Assembly: GCA_905250885.1 (NCBI GenBank)
Contig: CAJNOQ010000688.1
Location: forward strand, 1 to 43,351
Direction of reading: 5' to 3'
DNA from: Didymodactylos carnosus
Taxonomy: Eukaryota > Rotifera > Eurotatoria > Philodinida > Philodinidae
Length of the DNA stretch: 43,351 bases
Part shown: one piece after another, positions 11,686 to 24,304 of the stretch
Layout of the letters: the number at the start of each line of letters is the position of its first letter
How positions within the stretch are numbered: position 1 is the stretch's first letter
The notes under the pieces: model-generated
Seen by the model: the letters and a program-made list of their open reading frames with translations, nothing else
Databases searched by the model: none
Told to the model about the DNA's origin: nothing
Made by a program: the position numbers and the translations under genes

Positions 11686-13941
11686 GCTATGTCAAATGAC
11701 CGTTCGACACGTCGAAATCAGTAGTCGGCCCAATTTTTATTAAGTTCGATCCCGCTCTTTTTTCTCTTGGGAATAGTCAAATATCATTGAATTTTATTAT
11801 TATCAAGTAAAAAATGCTTTCTTCTTCGCTATACTAGACAATATGTGTTTTTTTGTGTACTCCTACACTCACCAATGAGCTTTTATATAAAACTTTTTGT
11901 GGTAAAGAGTTACTTTTAGGGTAAAAATTATGAAACAGATTGTGCATGGTATATAGAACAGTCAGTTATACTATTCTCTGGCAAGTGATAGAATGTGTCT
12001 GCACATCGTGAATTTCGCTGAATGTTTTCTTTTGTTTTCGTTTAACAACTGTTTTCTCTTCCGTTGAGTACGGTTTATCATACAAAAATGATTATCGATT
12101 ATTCACTCTGTATAAATAATAAGAAACAAACAAAAAATCTAAAAAAAGAGAAAAAATTCATTATCTGTTCTGTCTTTACACGCTATTCTTAAATATATAT
12201 TGAATCGGAACGCGATATTAGGACACAAAAATTTTGACTTTTTACGGGACCAAAGTCAACAATTTTTTGATCGCTAATATCTCATTGTTCTTCCTAACGT
12301 AAAAATATAATGTGTCAATCTCTAGAGATTCATACGGCAATGCGACTAGAGGAAAAATTGTTGATTCAGTTTTACTATGATATTGGACAAAACATGGAAA
12401 AAATGAGATTGTACAGAAAAACACAAAGTTTTTTCGAAATACTTGATAACAGTATAATTGAACACACATAATCTATGTGAAAAAAACAAAGCGGTAGAAA
12501 AGCCCTTGAATTCTGCTAGAGAAAGATAAAAATAAAGGACAAAAATAATAAAATCGAGATAGTGAAACGCATCGTTTATTACAGATCTATAATTCAAGGA
12601 ATAATAAGTTACTGGTAAACTCAGCAATTTTGTTTGTTCAATAGTCGGCGTTCCTACGTATGCATTAAGAAATCACAGCTAAAGATGTTTTAGGTCTCTG
12701 AAAAACCAGTACGAACATACTTTGAAAGTTTGAAAACCATGCCATTGACAAGAGCACATACGAAAACCTATAAAAAGACCGTTTAAAGACTTTCGTATCA
12801 CGTTTCTAGCACGTGTCCACGTGCCTAACAAAAACTATCCAGTGTGGGGGAGCTATTATCTAGCTCTAGTCCTATCTTACCCTACCCTATAGCACTGAAG
12901 TCTTCCGCCATCCTGCACGTCCGTAATAAATCACGAACTCAAATCTTGTTGGCATCTTCGCACAAAAAACAGAAAAAATATTGACATTTGAACCTTTTTG
13001 AGGACATTTTTGTAAAGATAAGAAAAACTTTATGTATTTGATGCACTACTATAATCAGATAAAATTAAAAGTTATTTGAGTATTTTTTCGAGGGAGGTAT
13101 AACTTACTAAACTGTTTTTCATTTTTCTTTTAGTGCAACCTACACAGGAAGTTACAGCCACATCGGAATTCATTTTCTTTCTCTCTACTGATTTGTAATC
13201 TATTATTATTGTTAAAAGACAGAAATTAAATTTGGATGCATACTCATTTAACTAATGTTTTCTATAAATCTTAATGCGGAAAAATTTTCTTTCAGTGATT
13301 TTTTTTTTCTCTAATTTTTAAACTCCTCCTCTTATTTCTTGTCTGAAGCATTCATTTCCCTCGTACTCCCCTTCTTTCTCTTTCTCTCTTATTTTATCTG
13401 CGTATATACAGTGTATATAAAAGTAGTGGCCATTGTTTGCTATTGTATCGTTATCCGCTCTTACAGCAGCATCATCACTTCTAGGTGTATATTTATTCAA
13501 AGATATAAAAATATCCTGAGATTCTTCTTTCTTTTTTTTTATCTATTGATAAACAGGAAGCAAAATTTTCTTTTTGCTCTTTTTTTTTTTTGTATGATTA
13601 GCTTCTAACCATTAAAGCACATAAAAAAAAATAGTTGATGACATTGAAGTAACAAATCTCTCTCTATATCTAATAATCCTAACTCGGATTTTCGTTAATA
13701 GAAATAAATTATTTTCATCGTCACATATGTACATTTTGATATTGAAAATAGAGATATAGTTGACGTTTTCTACTGAACATTTCTTTAACGGATATGTTAA
13801 ATATCTCTCAATTTCCCACTTTTTATTTTCTTCTTTTTGAAAATTTATATATGTCAGAAATAATTAGGGATTATTAATAATCAATTTTTTTCTGTTAGAA
13901 ACGAGTTATGGTTTACATGCATTAAAATCAAGCAGCAAATA

Positions 13942-14007
13942 ATGATAAAACAGGTTACTGTTGATCATGAAACATGTAGATCATTAAAAAAACTTATTAA
14001 AACAAAG
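13942..14007 (+). CDS. Candidate alternative first coding exon 1e of the RGS12/14-like gene
   Basis: Twenty-two codons from ATG to AAG|GTATGG, phase 0, the nearest of the first-exon candidates to the exon at 16067 (intron about 2.06 kb). The peptide begins MIKQVTVDHETC and is Lys-rich at its end. The donor is acceptable but not perfect. If only one first exon is real, this is the closest, but its coding evidence is no stronger than that of the others. Confidence 0.4.
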
Positions 14008-14629
14008 GTATGGCTAGGTATTTCTGTTTTTTTAACCTTTGAAAACTTCATTTCATAGTATGAGTTAACAAATTTTTACTTACTCCTGTTCAACTCACGA
14101 AAAGCTGTATATTAAGATCATTTATCTTAATAGACAAGCATGTAACTATTATTTTTTTAGTCATCGGTAAAAGATGAAAAAAAAATCATAAGGCTAATTA
14201 TTTCATTAATAGACTAGTGACATATGTTGAACGAAATATTATAAATGATTACGTTTTCTTTCTGTCAACTAATGTTTACTTTCTCTTTCGATTGCTACAG
14301 AATAGTTGATACTCATTTTTTGATTTTGTTTTTGTTGTCGTTGCTAACTTATGTGTTTGATGATGCATTTAAAAGAAAAAATCGTAGTTTTCATTGACTC
14401 TTTTATTTAACTATAGAGTTCTACGAACGTTTTTGAATTGGAACCTGCAAAAATATTTTTGAAAGCGAAAATAATCAAATGAAAATGATGATCATAAACA
14501 GTTAATAGCAAAGAGGTAGAAACTGAATCAAAGTGACAATAATTTTAATGATAGCGAAAATCAACAGCTTTAAGAAAAGATTTGTTTTCTAAGCAAAAAA
14601 TTGTATATGAAAATATTCTGATATTTTTT

Positions 14630-14930
14630 TGTGGTATTGGGCAATGTCATGCCCAATATATTTAGATATTTCATAGTAAGATTGTCCAATATCATAACAA
14701 AGTATCTAGATACTTTACAAGATTTCTTACTTGAACATGTAATAAATCTAATATCTAGAATCGGATAAGATATTGGATTATTTAGATCTATCGATGACTA
14801 CTTTATTGAATTAACTAACTTGGATTGTTCTATACTCAATACTGTCTTTTTACTTGTATCTAGATATATCAGGTATTAGATTGGATTACCTTGGTAGGAT
14901 TGTCCAGTACTCGATATTTTTTATTTGCTT
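14630..14930. mobile_element. Possible MITE-like inverted-repeat element
   Basis: The left edge has GTATTGGGCAAT and the right edge reads, in reverse complement, GTACTGGACAAT (10 of 12 match). Between them short motifs (TATCTAGATA, GGATTGTCC, AATATC) recur in both orientations. The left arm also makes a tight hairpin, ATTGGGCA..TGCCCAAT, at about 14637-14658. No transposase frame is present. A target duplication was not identified, so class and exact borders are uncertain. Confidence 0.4.
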
Positions 14931-16066
14931 AGCTTCCTCTTTCGTGTGATAAACGTTTAGTAGACTCAGAAACAGGCTCTCTGTTTTTCTTTTATATTAA
15001 AATAAAATAGTAGAAGTGAAGAAAAATTCTACCGTAAAAAAAGAAATTTGATTTCGAAATGTAAAATGCGGTCCGGTCCAATTGAATTCAAATCCAACCC
15101 GAATACGAGTTTGGAATCAGAATCGAGTTAAATTCTCAGAACTCTACTCAATTATTAATGATCACAACTTTTTGAATGTGATGCGTTTGAAATATAAATA
15201 GTTTCATTCAACAAATTCTTCTCATTAAAAATGAGTGAGAAAGAGAGAACCAATAATTCTATCACTCTATAACTTAATAAAAATATGCTGAATTATATAG
15301 ACATAATTATCTTCGTACAAAATAATTGATCTCTTTTTTTCTTTGTTATTTGAATACGTTTCTATTTGTGTATATCAGTTTGTATTTAGAAAAAATTGAA
15401 TATGATTTTTGTTGACAGTTATGTCAACTAAAGAAATTGCTTAAAGGCAGAAAATAATCTTTAATGTTAAAGTATATAGCAACTAAAAGACATTTTACAT
15501 TATTTTTCGTAATACGATTTGGCTGGATCAAATAACCTATTTCAAATATTAAGATTGAAAACGCGAGCATAGATACAAGAGACTTCAAATTTTTAATATG
15601 AACACATTCCGATGAATATTTTTTTCCTGAATAAATGACAAAAAAAAAATAAAAAAAGTTATAAAGAAGTACAGACTAAGAAGCGTATTAAATTTAGGTC
15701 AGATTTAGTAGTATAGTCCACTAAAATAATTGAATAAGAGGCGTAAACTTTTAAATTGAAAAATAACCAAAATTCTGTTATCGTAAGAATTATGCACAAC
15801 ATCAATCTTGTGCTTATCCTTACTAAGGCATCTGTGTGTCTAATGCACAAATTAATTAATTGGTCATAACTTCTAGAATAGAAAAAGAGAAAAAACAAAA
15901 TTAATTATGAACTTTCTCGAGAATTTTCTTAAAATATCAATACAAATAGTAAAGTGGTTATAATGTCTCTGATTTTATTCTGATGTTGTTCAAATATTTA
16001 CATGGATTTTCTTCTTATGCAAGTTATTTAATTTTTAATTAATTTTCATATTTGTTTTCATTTTAG

Positions 16067-19000
16067 TCCTTGGCCGTAACTGATGAAGAGACTGCTGATT
16101 TATCTGCAACACGTTTATCAATTTCGAATAGTTTAACATCTGTCCATAAATGTGGTGAAGAACAAGATGAAGAAAAATTAGAAATTGGACGTGTAGCAAG
16201 TTGGGCAGTAGGATTTGAAAAATTGTTAAATGATGATATGGGCTTATCGATATTTACTGTATGTGTAAATATCTTTATATATCATGTATATCATTAGAGA
16301 CATTATTATTGTGTTTAGGATTTTCTGAAAAAAGAATTTAGTCAAGAAAATATTGAATTTTGGGTAGAATGTGAAAAATTTAAAAAATTGTCAGATTTAG
16401 ATGAGGTATAATTATAATAGTATAATTTTTACACAGAGAGTATCTATTGTTATTTATCTTCGAGATTCGTCAAAAAGCTGGATCTATATGGTCCTTTTAT
16501 CTCAGTGATACAGACGATGGATCATGTCCAATAAATATCGATAGTCGAACGCGACAAGAATGTCAATCATTATTAAAAACACCAAATGTAAACATGTTTG
16601 AAAAAGCTCAATCTCAGGTAAAATGGATATAGATGTTTTTTCAATTTCTATTTTTTTTTGTTTTTTTTTGCTTTCATTACTTAAGATATTCCAATTAATG
16701 AAATATGACAGTTATACAAGATTTTTAAAATCAAACATGTACAAAGATTGTATTATGAGTGAAATGGAAGGAAAATCTTTACCTCATCATAAAACGAATA
16801 GTAGAGGAGATAATGATGAAAGATCAAAAGCAATCGATTGTCTGGTATGAAAAAAATAAAAGTTTCAAAAAATAAAAATTATTTATTGAATTAAATTTTA
16901 ATATTGACATATTTTTTTTTATTTTTTAGGCCAAACTGAAAGAGGAAGAAAAAAAAGATAAAAAACGTTCACCATTACTTCCATGGACTAAAGGTATACA
17001 ATAGATATATGGATAAGTATTTAAAAATCTTATATTTTCATCTATACATTATTTTTATAGCATTCATTAAGTGGAAACGTTTATCAGGTTGGTTCATTAT
17101 TGTTTATGGTTGTTGCTGTGTAATTGTTGTTTGACTAATATGCTTTATTATGTATGTCTAAGCGAATTCAAGGAAATGAAATATATTTGTTGATATTGTC
17201 CAATTCATTTTCTTTTCCCATCTAGCTTCATTTTTCTTATTTTTTAGTTATAGTTGATTTATCATAAAAAAAAAGTATGCTCTGGTAAAAATAAAAATTG
17301 CTTTGTTAACTGAGACGATATTCAGATAGAATATATTTTCAAAATTTACATTTTTCATCGAAAATTATAAACTGTTCAAGCTAAAACTCATTGCAAATAT
17401 TTTTATTAAGAGAAAACTATTGTTCTATATATCAAATCCATCTCACTGTACTCGTCTCTTTGTATTTTTTCATTCTTTTTTTTCTTCTGAATATGAATAA
17501 ATCTAGGACAAACTACATCTTTCTGTTGGCATATGAATAGGAAAGTCTAAAAAAAACTTTAAATTTCGAATGGGCATCAAAAAAAGTTTTCAACAGAAAA
17601 AAAACTGAAACCTGGGCGAAACAGAGAGAGTTTGGGATCAAAAATTTTTATTGATAATTCTGTAAAGTAACTAAAACTTAAATTTTTTCATACTTAAATA
17701 GAAATTTTTGAGAAAATTATTATGAAGTATGACACTTTTTAGAGGAATATGAGGTTTGTTTGTTTTTGCTTGCAAAAGAAAAAATAAGAAAATATTTCAA
17801 TTATTGGATGCAGTCACTTCCTACTGCCTGTTTCTCTCTTGGATTGCGATATATTCCTATGACCAAAAATACTGTTATGCATATGTGTATGTACTCTTTT
17901 GTTCATCTAAATTTATTCGTCATTTATCTAATGACTTTATTTTAAAAGAACAGATACTGATATATGTCTTTTTAGCGACTCCAGAACCAAGCAAGTTTCT
18001 CTTGTTTTTTTATTTTTATTTTTTTTGAGTGTTATTTGAGAGTATTCATTATATTTACCTCTCGTGTGTGTTTCTATAGTGATTTTAATATACGCGATTG
18101 CTTAAGTTTTATCCATGTGCTTGTCATTATCTAGAAAACACATAGACAAAACTTTATATTTATCTATCTTAGAAAGTATGATGCATGTGCTGTGATTTTG
18201 TTGTTCTCTCTCCCTTATAATCCATTGATACTTCATTCTATATTGAATTTAAACTGCTTTTATTTTCTATTCAATCCTTCGTAACACTTGATAACAATAA
18301 GATATATTAATTAAGTATGACAGATGAGTCTTTTATCTATAAATTCTCAATACAATTATGAAATGAATTTTAATCAATATTTCTGTGTATAAAATGACAT
18401 ATAGTAATAGATTAAAATAATTGACTGTTGTCCGACAGATGAATCTATTCTATTTTACTTATTTCGATTGAAATGCATATCTTTTCTTGACATATTTTAT
18501 GCATGGAATATAATTATCCGATTAAATTTTGTACAATGATGTTCTTTTTGAATGTTGTTTGATGATTTTCTATCCTATCTTTTGACAAATATCATTAGAC
18601 TAATATAAAGAAAGATGTTAAAATTTTAAACAATCAATTTTTATTCCTCATTATGGAAAAAGACACTAATAATGTAAAATCTTCAATGATTTTTCTTATT
18701 TAGTTTTTTACTCAGAAATAAAAAAAAGTCTGAAGAAGAAAAGAAATTAATGTTTAAATTTAGTATTCAACAAATTTTATATTAAAAAGAAATAAAAATG
18801 AAAACCTAAATTTTGTTCCGACATTTGTTTTACCTCCTATTTTTAGGTGAATTGTATTTTATCAAGCATTAGCATTGCACTTGTTCACTTATTTAATTTT
18901 ATAACTAGTTAATCACAACACAACTTCACTCCCTTCCTCCCATGCATAAATGTATTGATTGATATTGTTGAATTTTAAAACAAATACGACAACAAAATCA

Positions 19001-22000
19001 ATCAAAAATAAAGCAAATTTCCTGTGTTTTTTTTTTTTGTCCTTCCTTAATGAATGACGATTAAAACAGCAACAAATATATACTAGAACATAGTGTTTAG
19101 TTATGCACACACATAAATATATGTTAATAATGAGAAAAAAAACCATAAAATTGTTTATTAATTGCAGCGGCGGCTAATAATACTATCAATGAAGATGCTG
19201 AATTTACAAAACATTGTGATTGATTTCTTTTCATATTTAGCAGGTAATTTATTTTAAAATATCATCATTCATTTATAAATTTATATTAACTAAATAGCTC
19301 TAATTTTATATCCATTATTTAACTCTATTAATCTAAGGTAATATTGTCCACTCAAATAAATTGTTTTTCTTTTTTTGTTTTGTTCAATTTTCATCTAATA
19401 GATGAAAATATTTTCTTTTCTTTTATGTTAATTATAACTTGCGACAGTAATAAAATTAGACACTTATTCTTTCTTTACGTGTCGCAAATGTCTTGATGTT
19501 GTCAATAATAATCTATGTCTTACTATACTAATAAAAATTGAGTCAAAAAATTAAAAATCAATTTAATACTAATAAATATATATTTTTTTTTATTAATTAA
19601 ATCTTTCTATTATTTTGTTCTAGTAAAACGTGATCGTGATCGTGAGCCAATTAATGAAAAAGAGAAAACACCAACATCAACAACAAGCCTTCAAACATCG
19701 GCAATGAAATTTGACAATAAAATAAAACCATCGACATCTTCATTAATAGCAACATTAAATACTACTACTAATAATAATAATAATATAAATGATCTTTCTG
19801 TTCTATCATCTATATTTTCTGAAACTAATCACGATTTATCTTTGTTATCATCCAATTTAACTGGTGCAGCATCAGAATTATTAAGTAGACGTGGATCAGC
19901 AAATACATTATTAAACTTTGATTCATCTAAAAAAATTAATTTTATAGTTCGTAATTGTTTAAAATATAAATTTGTAATATATTTCTATAGATATTTTTAT
20001 TTTAGGATTCTCCTACTATTGATTTATCTCGTTCTTGTCGTTTTTTATTTCCTGATTCAACATCCACTATTATCCCATCATCTAATTGTAATCATATTAC
20101 TATTCAACAAGCGATTAATCGATTATTTGCTAAACGTGGTATTACATGGTATCGTTGCGAATTATATATAGTAAATTCTGATCAAGTAAGTATTGTGACT
20201 AAGATTAATAATAAATAAATAAAAAGATATAGTACTTATTATTGTTGTGCCATTATTGTTGTCGAATACAGTTGTTTGTGAGAACAACATAACAGAATAT
20301 CTCACACTGATTACGATTTCACATCCGTACTTATCAGAGATGGGTAACTTCAATCTTGGAACTTCTTTTTAGTGATATTAGAATTTAGTTGAGTTCAGAT
20401 TTTTTTCAATTTCGAAATCAAGATTCGAGATTCTAATGTTTTTTTTTTGTTTTTTTCTTTTATATTACATCACATAAGATCATTTTTTGTTCTACAGACA
20501 TCGTCAACAGAGAAAGAGAGTAGACTCTCAGAATAGTTTTTTTTTTCTCGATTTTATCAATGTAGAATGCCAAAAAAATGCGCTTTCAAAATTAGCATTA
20601 TTGAAATGTAATTTACTTGATTTATTTAAAATTGACTATTGATATTTCACAAGCATTTTGCATACTTATCGGTTCTATTAGTTCAACATCTCATCTGAAA
20701 TAAAATTGGCGTACTTATTCACATGGTACTGTTTATAAGCGAAAATCTACTATCCACTTCTTATAATTTCTTTAAATAATTTCATTTAGAAAATATGTAT
20801 ACCTTTCACTGATGGGTTTAAAACTGCTTTTTTGAAAGTTAAAAGTTGATACAATTAAAACTCTAGTTATAACTATGAATCACAGTTATAACTATCACTT
20901 CGAGTTGATCGATATAACTACGGTTGAACGAGTTACAACTCCAAATGGGTAGAGTAATAACCATTCCAACTCCAGTTATAATTGCATCAGTTTTAGTAAT
21001 GACTACCAACCCAAAAGTCATTTCAGTTTGTATTATGACACAGTTATAACTAAAGTTGAAATAGTTATAACTCTCTTAACTGCAGTTATATCAATCAATG
21101 CGAGTTGACAGTTATAACTGTGGTTCATAGTTATAACTATTGTAAATTTTTGACTAAAAGTTAAATTAGCTATAACTAATTTCAACTCCAATTAGTTATA
21201 ACTCAGGCAGTTTTAAACCCATCAGTAATACCTTGTAACATTATTATCAACCATCTTAGATATGAGATACGATATTGACCAAAAGTAAAGTAGTGCACTA
21301 TGATCATAAGACTGGCAGGGAGGCGTTGTTTCATTATCTTAAAAGGTTAGTTATCAAATGATGGGATATTTTTTTTACTGGTGTTAGTACATAGACGAGT
21401 GTCAATCGACCAAGAAGAAAAGGATAAGAACGATTTTATTGTGGATAATGCCGTTCCATCATGGTGTGTAATGTTTTCGTTTTTAGTACCTTTGCTTTAG
21501 AACAATAAGTAATTATAAGAAAAACATCCGAATAAACCTTTCGAAGAGTCAACATTTCCTTATGAGTAGCGATAAATGGATCTGTTTATTGACGCTTAGA
21601 TTCTAGAAAATGGATATTCCAATAAAGTATTCAACAAGAAATCTCCAAATTAACTAACTATTCAATACATCTAATAATCGACTATTTTATGGATTCAATT
21701 CTTTAGTTGTACTGTTGATATCTCTGACACAAATTGTTGTTGAAAGAATTATCATTGTTAGTAAATAGGGATGTACGAAATCTTGAGACCTTGTTGCAAA
21801 GATTCATGTTTTCAGAGAACTCCGTAACAAGATCTCAGATGTTTTCTTCTAATTTACCGTACGTTAAAGTTTATCAACATGTAAAATATTTAAAATAAAG
21901 TATATTCTGAAGTTTTCTAAATCTATTCTGAATAAGTCGAGAATATTTTAATTTTACATGAAAAAATATCGTTACCTTAAAATGAATTTATACTAGATTT

Positions 22001-23363
22001 CTAAATTTTTAATGAAGATAGACATTCTGACGAGACTCAGTGTAAACGATAATCTAGATTCCTATAGATTTATGTTTCATTGGTTCTGAAACTCTCCTGA
22101 AATTCGATCCTACCACCAAACTATAATCCGTAAAGAGTCTAATTAATTCCCATTTTCTAGAGGATCCTTTGAATTAATTAATCATATGAAAAAACAAGTA
22201 TATTACTATTTAAAAATTGACTCGCTCAGAATTCTATATTCGACAAAGATTTTTTTTTGAACTTTTCTTTTTCTTAAGTTTTCACTATTGAATGGCAGAG
22301 ATCGTATATCTTCATCACCTATCTAACCTGAATTTATTCAAAATACTTCAGAAGGTAATCTATTCTAAAATGTATAGTGAAAAACGCATTGTTGTTTTGT
22401 TATTTCAATGGTTATATTAGAGATAAATAATTTATATTTCATATTTGTACAAAGAAAACTAAACAACAACGAGCATCTAATATTCTTATTAGTTATTTTC
22501 TTAAATTATATTCTTCTCATTTTTTAAATGAAATTTTTCTTGTTTTAGCTTGTAGATATTCAAGAACCATTTTCAACATTATCTGGTAAAGAAGTGCGTG
22601 TCGAAATTCGTATATTATGTCGACTTGATCTTCCATCACGTTCATTATGTATACGATGTGATCCAAAACGAACAATACTCCAAATACTTCAACCAATACT
22701 TGAAAAATTAAAATTATCCATTGGACAATTTGTTTATTATATTGTAAGTAACAATCAGTATATAATACGAACTCTGTCAGATTTTTACAAAATCTTATTG
22801 TTTATTGCTACTTTTTAGAATGAATCGTTGATACCGTTGAATTTGAATGAAAATATATCTGCTTATGATAATCAACGAATTTATACATTAACAAAAACAG
22901 CAGCCGGTGTAGGTAAGTATTCTCCTCTTTTCAAGAATAAAAAACAAAATTTTTTTCTTCATTTTTTAACATACCCTTTAGATATGTCTGGTCGTACACG
23001 TTTGAAATCCACAAATGATATATTTGATATGGTACCAGACAATGATGAAGATATACGATTTGATGAGACAGGCGTATTAAAAATTTCAAAACTACCATAT
23101 CGACAGAGTCCATCAATCGTAGTAAAATTTATATATTTTATTTAATTTTTATTTAGTTTTTAATGATTATATTTTATATTTTAGATGACAAATGATGATT
23201 GTCCATCAACACCCGACAGACAAGTAGAATTGGTATCCTTTGACAATGATCGTACGCATAAAAATAAAAAAACAAATCAAAAATATGTCTCATATCTAAA
23301 TTTGTTTTTTTTTTTATTATAGAAATTTATTGTGGACAAACATCACCAAAAGCTAGAAAGTAA
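16067..23363 (+). CDS. RGS14-like: RGS12/RGS14-like regulator of G-protein signalling (body exons)
   Basis: GTPase-activating protein for Gi/o-class alpha subunits that also binds Ras/Rap-type GTPases. Exons: 16067-16258, 16319-16405, 16465-16617, 16686-16844, 16930-16993, 19624-19973, 20006-20185, 22549-22743, 22819-22912, 22982-23118, 23185-23251, 23323-23363. All junctions are GT-AG and keep frame, giving about 572 residues plus a first exon (human RGS14 has 566). Exon 1 of this body starts SLAVTDEE, close to RGS14 LAVSDGE. The RGS box runs from VASWAVGFEKLL through FWVECEKF, INIDSRTR and MKYDSYTRFLKS. After a basic linker ending LLPW and a Ser/Asn-rich region come two tandem Ras-binding domains (CRFLFPDS.. 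and RSLCIRCDPKRTILQILQPI). No C-terminal GoLoco motif is visible, unlike RGS12/14. The stop may be TAA at 23361, or GTAAGC may be used as a donor to 23503, giving TAG at once. Confidence 0.92.
17061..17087 (+). other. Possible 27-nt cassette micro-exon in the RGS gene
   Basis: Follows a good acceptor (TTTTTATAG) and ends before GTTGGT. Its 27 nt keep the phase-1 junction between exons 16930-16993 and 19624-19973 and would insert a short basic/hydrophobic peptide (FIKWKRLS) after LLPWTK. The donor is weak, so it may be skipped or not real. Confidence 0.25.
19168..19223 (+). CDS. Alternative terminal exon giving an RGS-only short isoform
   Basis: After the acceptor AATTGCAG the phase-1 reading frame from exon 16930-16993 continues for 18 codons (peptide AAANNTINEDAEFTKHCD) and ends at TGA (19221-19223). 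Used instead of exon 19624-19973, it would give a protein of about 236 residues plus the first exon, holding the RGS box but neither Ras-binding domain. Evidence is the phase match and acceptor quality only. It could also be an intronic coincidence. Short RGS12/RGS14 isoforms are known in vertebrates. Confidence 0.4.
20186..22548 (+). other. Intron splitting the first Ras-binding domain
   Basis: A 2.4-kb intron between exons 20006-20185 and 22549-22743, both phase 0. It contains the complete AGTTATAACT-rich MITE at 20806-21227. The remaining sequence is AT-rich and has no recognisable genes. Confidence 0.7.
20806..21227. mobile_element. MITE with internal array of palindromic AGTTATAACT decamers
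   Basis: A 422-bp non-coding element in an RGS intron. Terminal inverted repeats: left ACTGATGGGTTTAAAACTGC, right GCAGTTTTAAACCCATCAGT, a perfect 20-bp match. It is flanked by a direct ATACCTT at 20799-20805 and 21228-21234, a likely 7-bp target duplication; a 9-bp call with a mismatch is also possible. The interior holds seven exact copies of the self-complementary decamer AGTTATAACT plus several one-mismatch versions, so either strand can fold extensively. There is no transposase. The superfamily is unassigned. Confidence 0.85.
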
Positions 23364-23622
23364 GCTTTTTAAAACATCAGGTTTTTTTTTTAAACAATAC
23401 TAAACTAGAAGGATAATAGAACTAGTTAGAAATAAAAATTTTATTAATTTTTTTATTATTCTTGTTGAAATAATTCATTTGACTTGTTATTTTCTATTTT
23501 AGTTACTAGTCGATTACATTAAAATTCGCTGTTTTCCTTCCTTTTTATATCTCTGTTTGTACATGTTGTCTCTATCTTGTGTGAGAAACATAGTATGTTC
23601 GTTTTATTAGTTTCTCTATGAT

Positions 23623-23631
23623 TATTGTTAC

Positions 23632-23670
<39 letters not shown>

Positions 23671-23698
23671 TATTATTATTACTATTATTATTATTATT
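23623..23698 (+). repeat. (ATT)n microsatellite
   Basis: About 75 bp of ATT/ACT trinucleotides, mostly ATT with interspersed ACT units, in the 3' flank of the RGS gene. It is a simple-sequence repeat of no inferred function. Confidence 0.95.
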
Positions 23699-24304
23699 CC
23701 AACTCGGTGATTTTTCTTTTTTACATCGTTTTTAATTCCAAAATACAAGAAATGATGTCGATCAATAAAATTATATTACTATTATTATTTATTGTTCAGT
23801 TTACTAACGTCGTACAAAAATTGATTCAGTTTATTATTCTCTAACCGGTGTTTTAATAACAACAATGAAAAAATAAAAATAAATAGAAGGCAAACACAGA
23901 TCATAGATCACCCACAATTATGCTTCGTTTCCCAGTCAATCGATGGTGCTAATTTTATCTTCTCTTTTTTTTCTCAAATGTATCTTGTTTGTTGCAATAA
24001 TTTCGTTCCTATTTCGCTCATATCATTCAAAAAAAATACGCTGTTTTATGTGTTGTTCCATTTATGAGTATTAAAGATGGCATACTTCTAAATCAGTTAA
24101 ACAAATACTTCAACAAATATATATTTTTTTCAATCGAAGTGTAAAACTGGTTTGTTGTGTGTCATTTTTTCATCTACAATGTAGGTGTAGGTGTGTGTCT
24201 ATGTGTGCGATGATTTTACACACTCTCTTTCTCTCTGTCTGTTGATTTTTTTTGGGGGGGTTTTTATTTTTATTTTTATGTTGTCTAATTTATATTTTGA
24301 TGCA

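Larger units (their letters stand above)
2680..16066 (+). other. Long 5' intronic region of the RGS12/14-like gene
   Basis: About 13.4 kb without a homology-supported exon. It holds the candidate first exons listed separately, two copies of a dispersed repeat (5950-6087 and 11170-11290), an (AT)n run at 10036-10053, a 14-bp perfect hairpin GCACGTG..CACGTGC near 12810, and a MITE-like inverted repeat at 14630-14930. Open frames in it (for example 4041-4355 and 13339-13608) are homopolymer-rich translations of poly-T/poly-A tracts and are not believable genes. Confidence 0.5.
16994..19623 (+). other. Intron of the RGS gene between linker exons
   Basis: A 2.6-kb AT-rich intron. Apart from the possible cassette exon at 17061-17087 and the possible terminal exon at 19168-19223 I see only homopolymer tracts. 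Open frames at 17756-18028 and 18913-19146 are Phe/Tyr-rich noise without homology. Confidence 0.6.

Noticed and set aside
13318..13608. Overlapping open frames on both strands
   Set aside because: Poly-Phe/Leu translation of a T-rich stretch; no domain.
19974..20171. Read-through of the RGS exon past 19973
   Set aside because: It shifts frame into a hydrophobic run. The GT at 19974 and AG at 20005 restore the frame that encodes the first Ras-binding domain.
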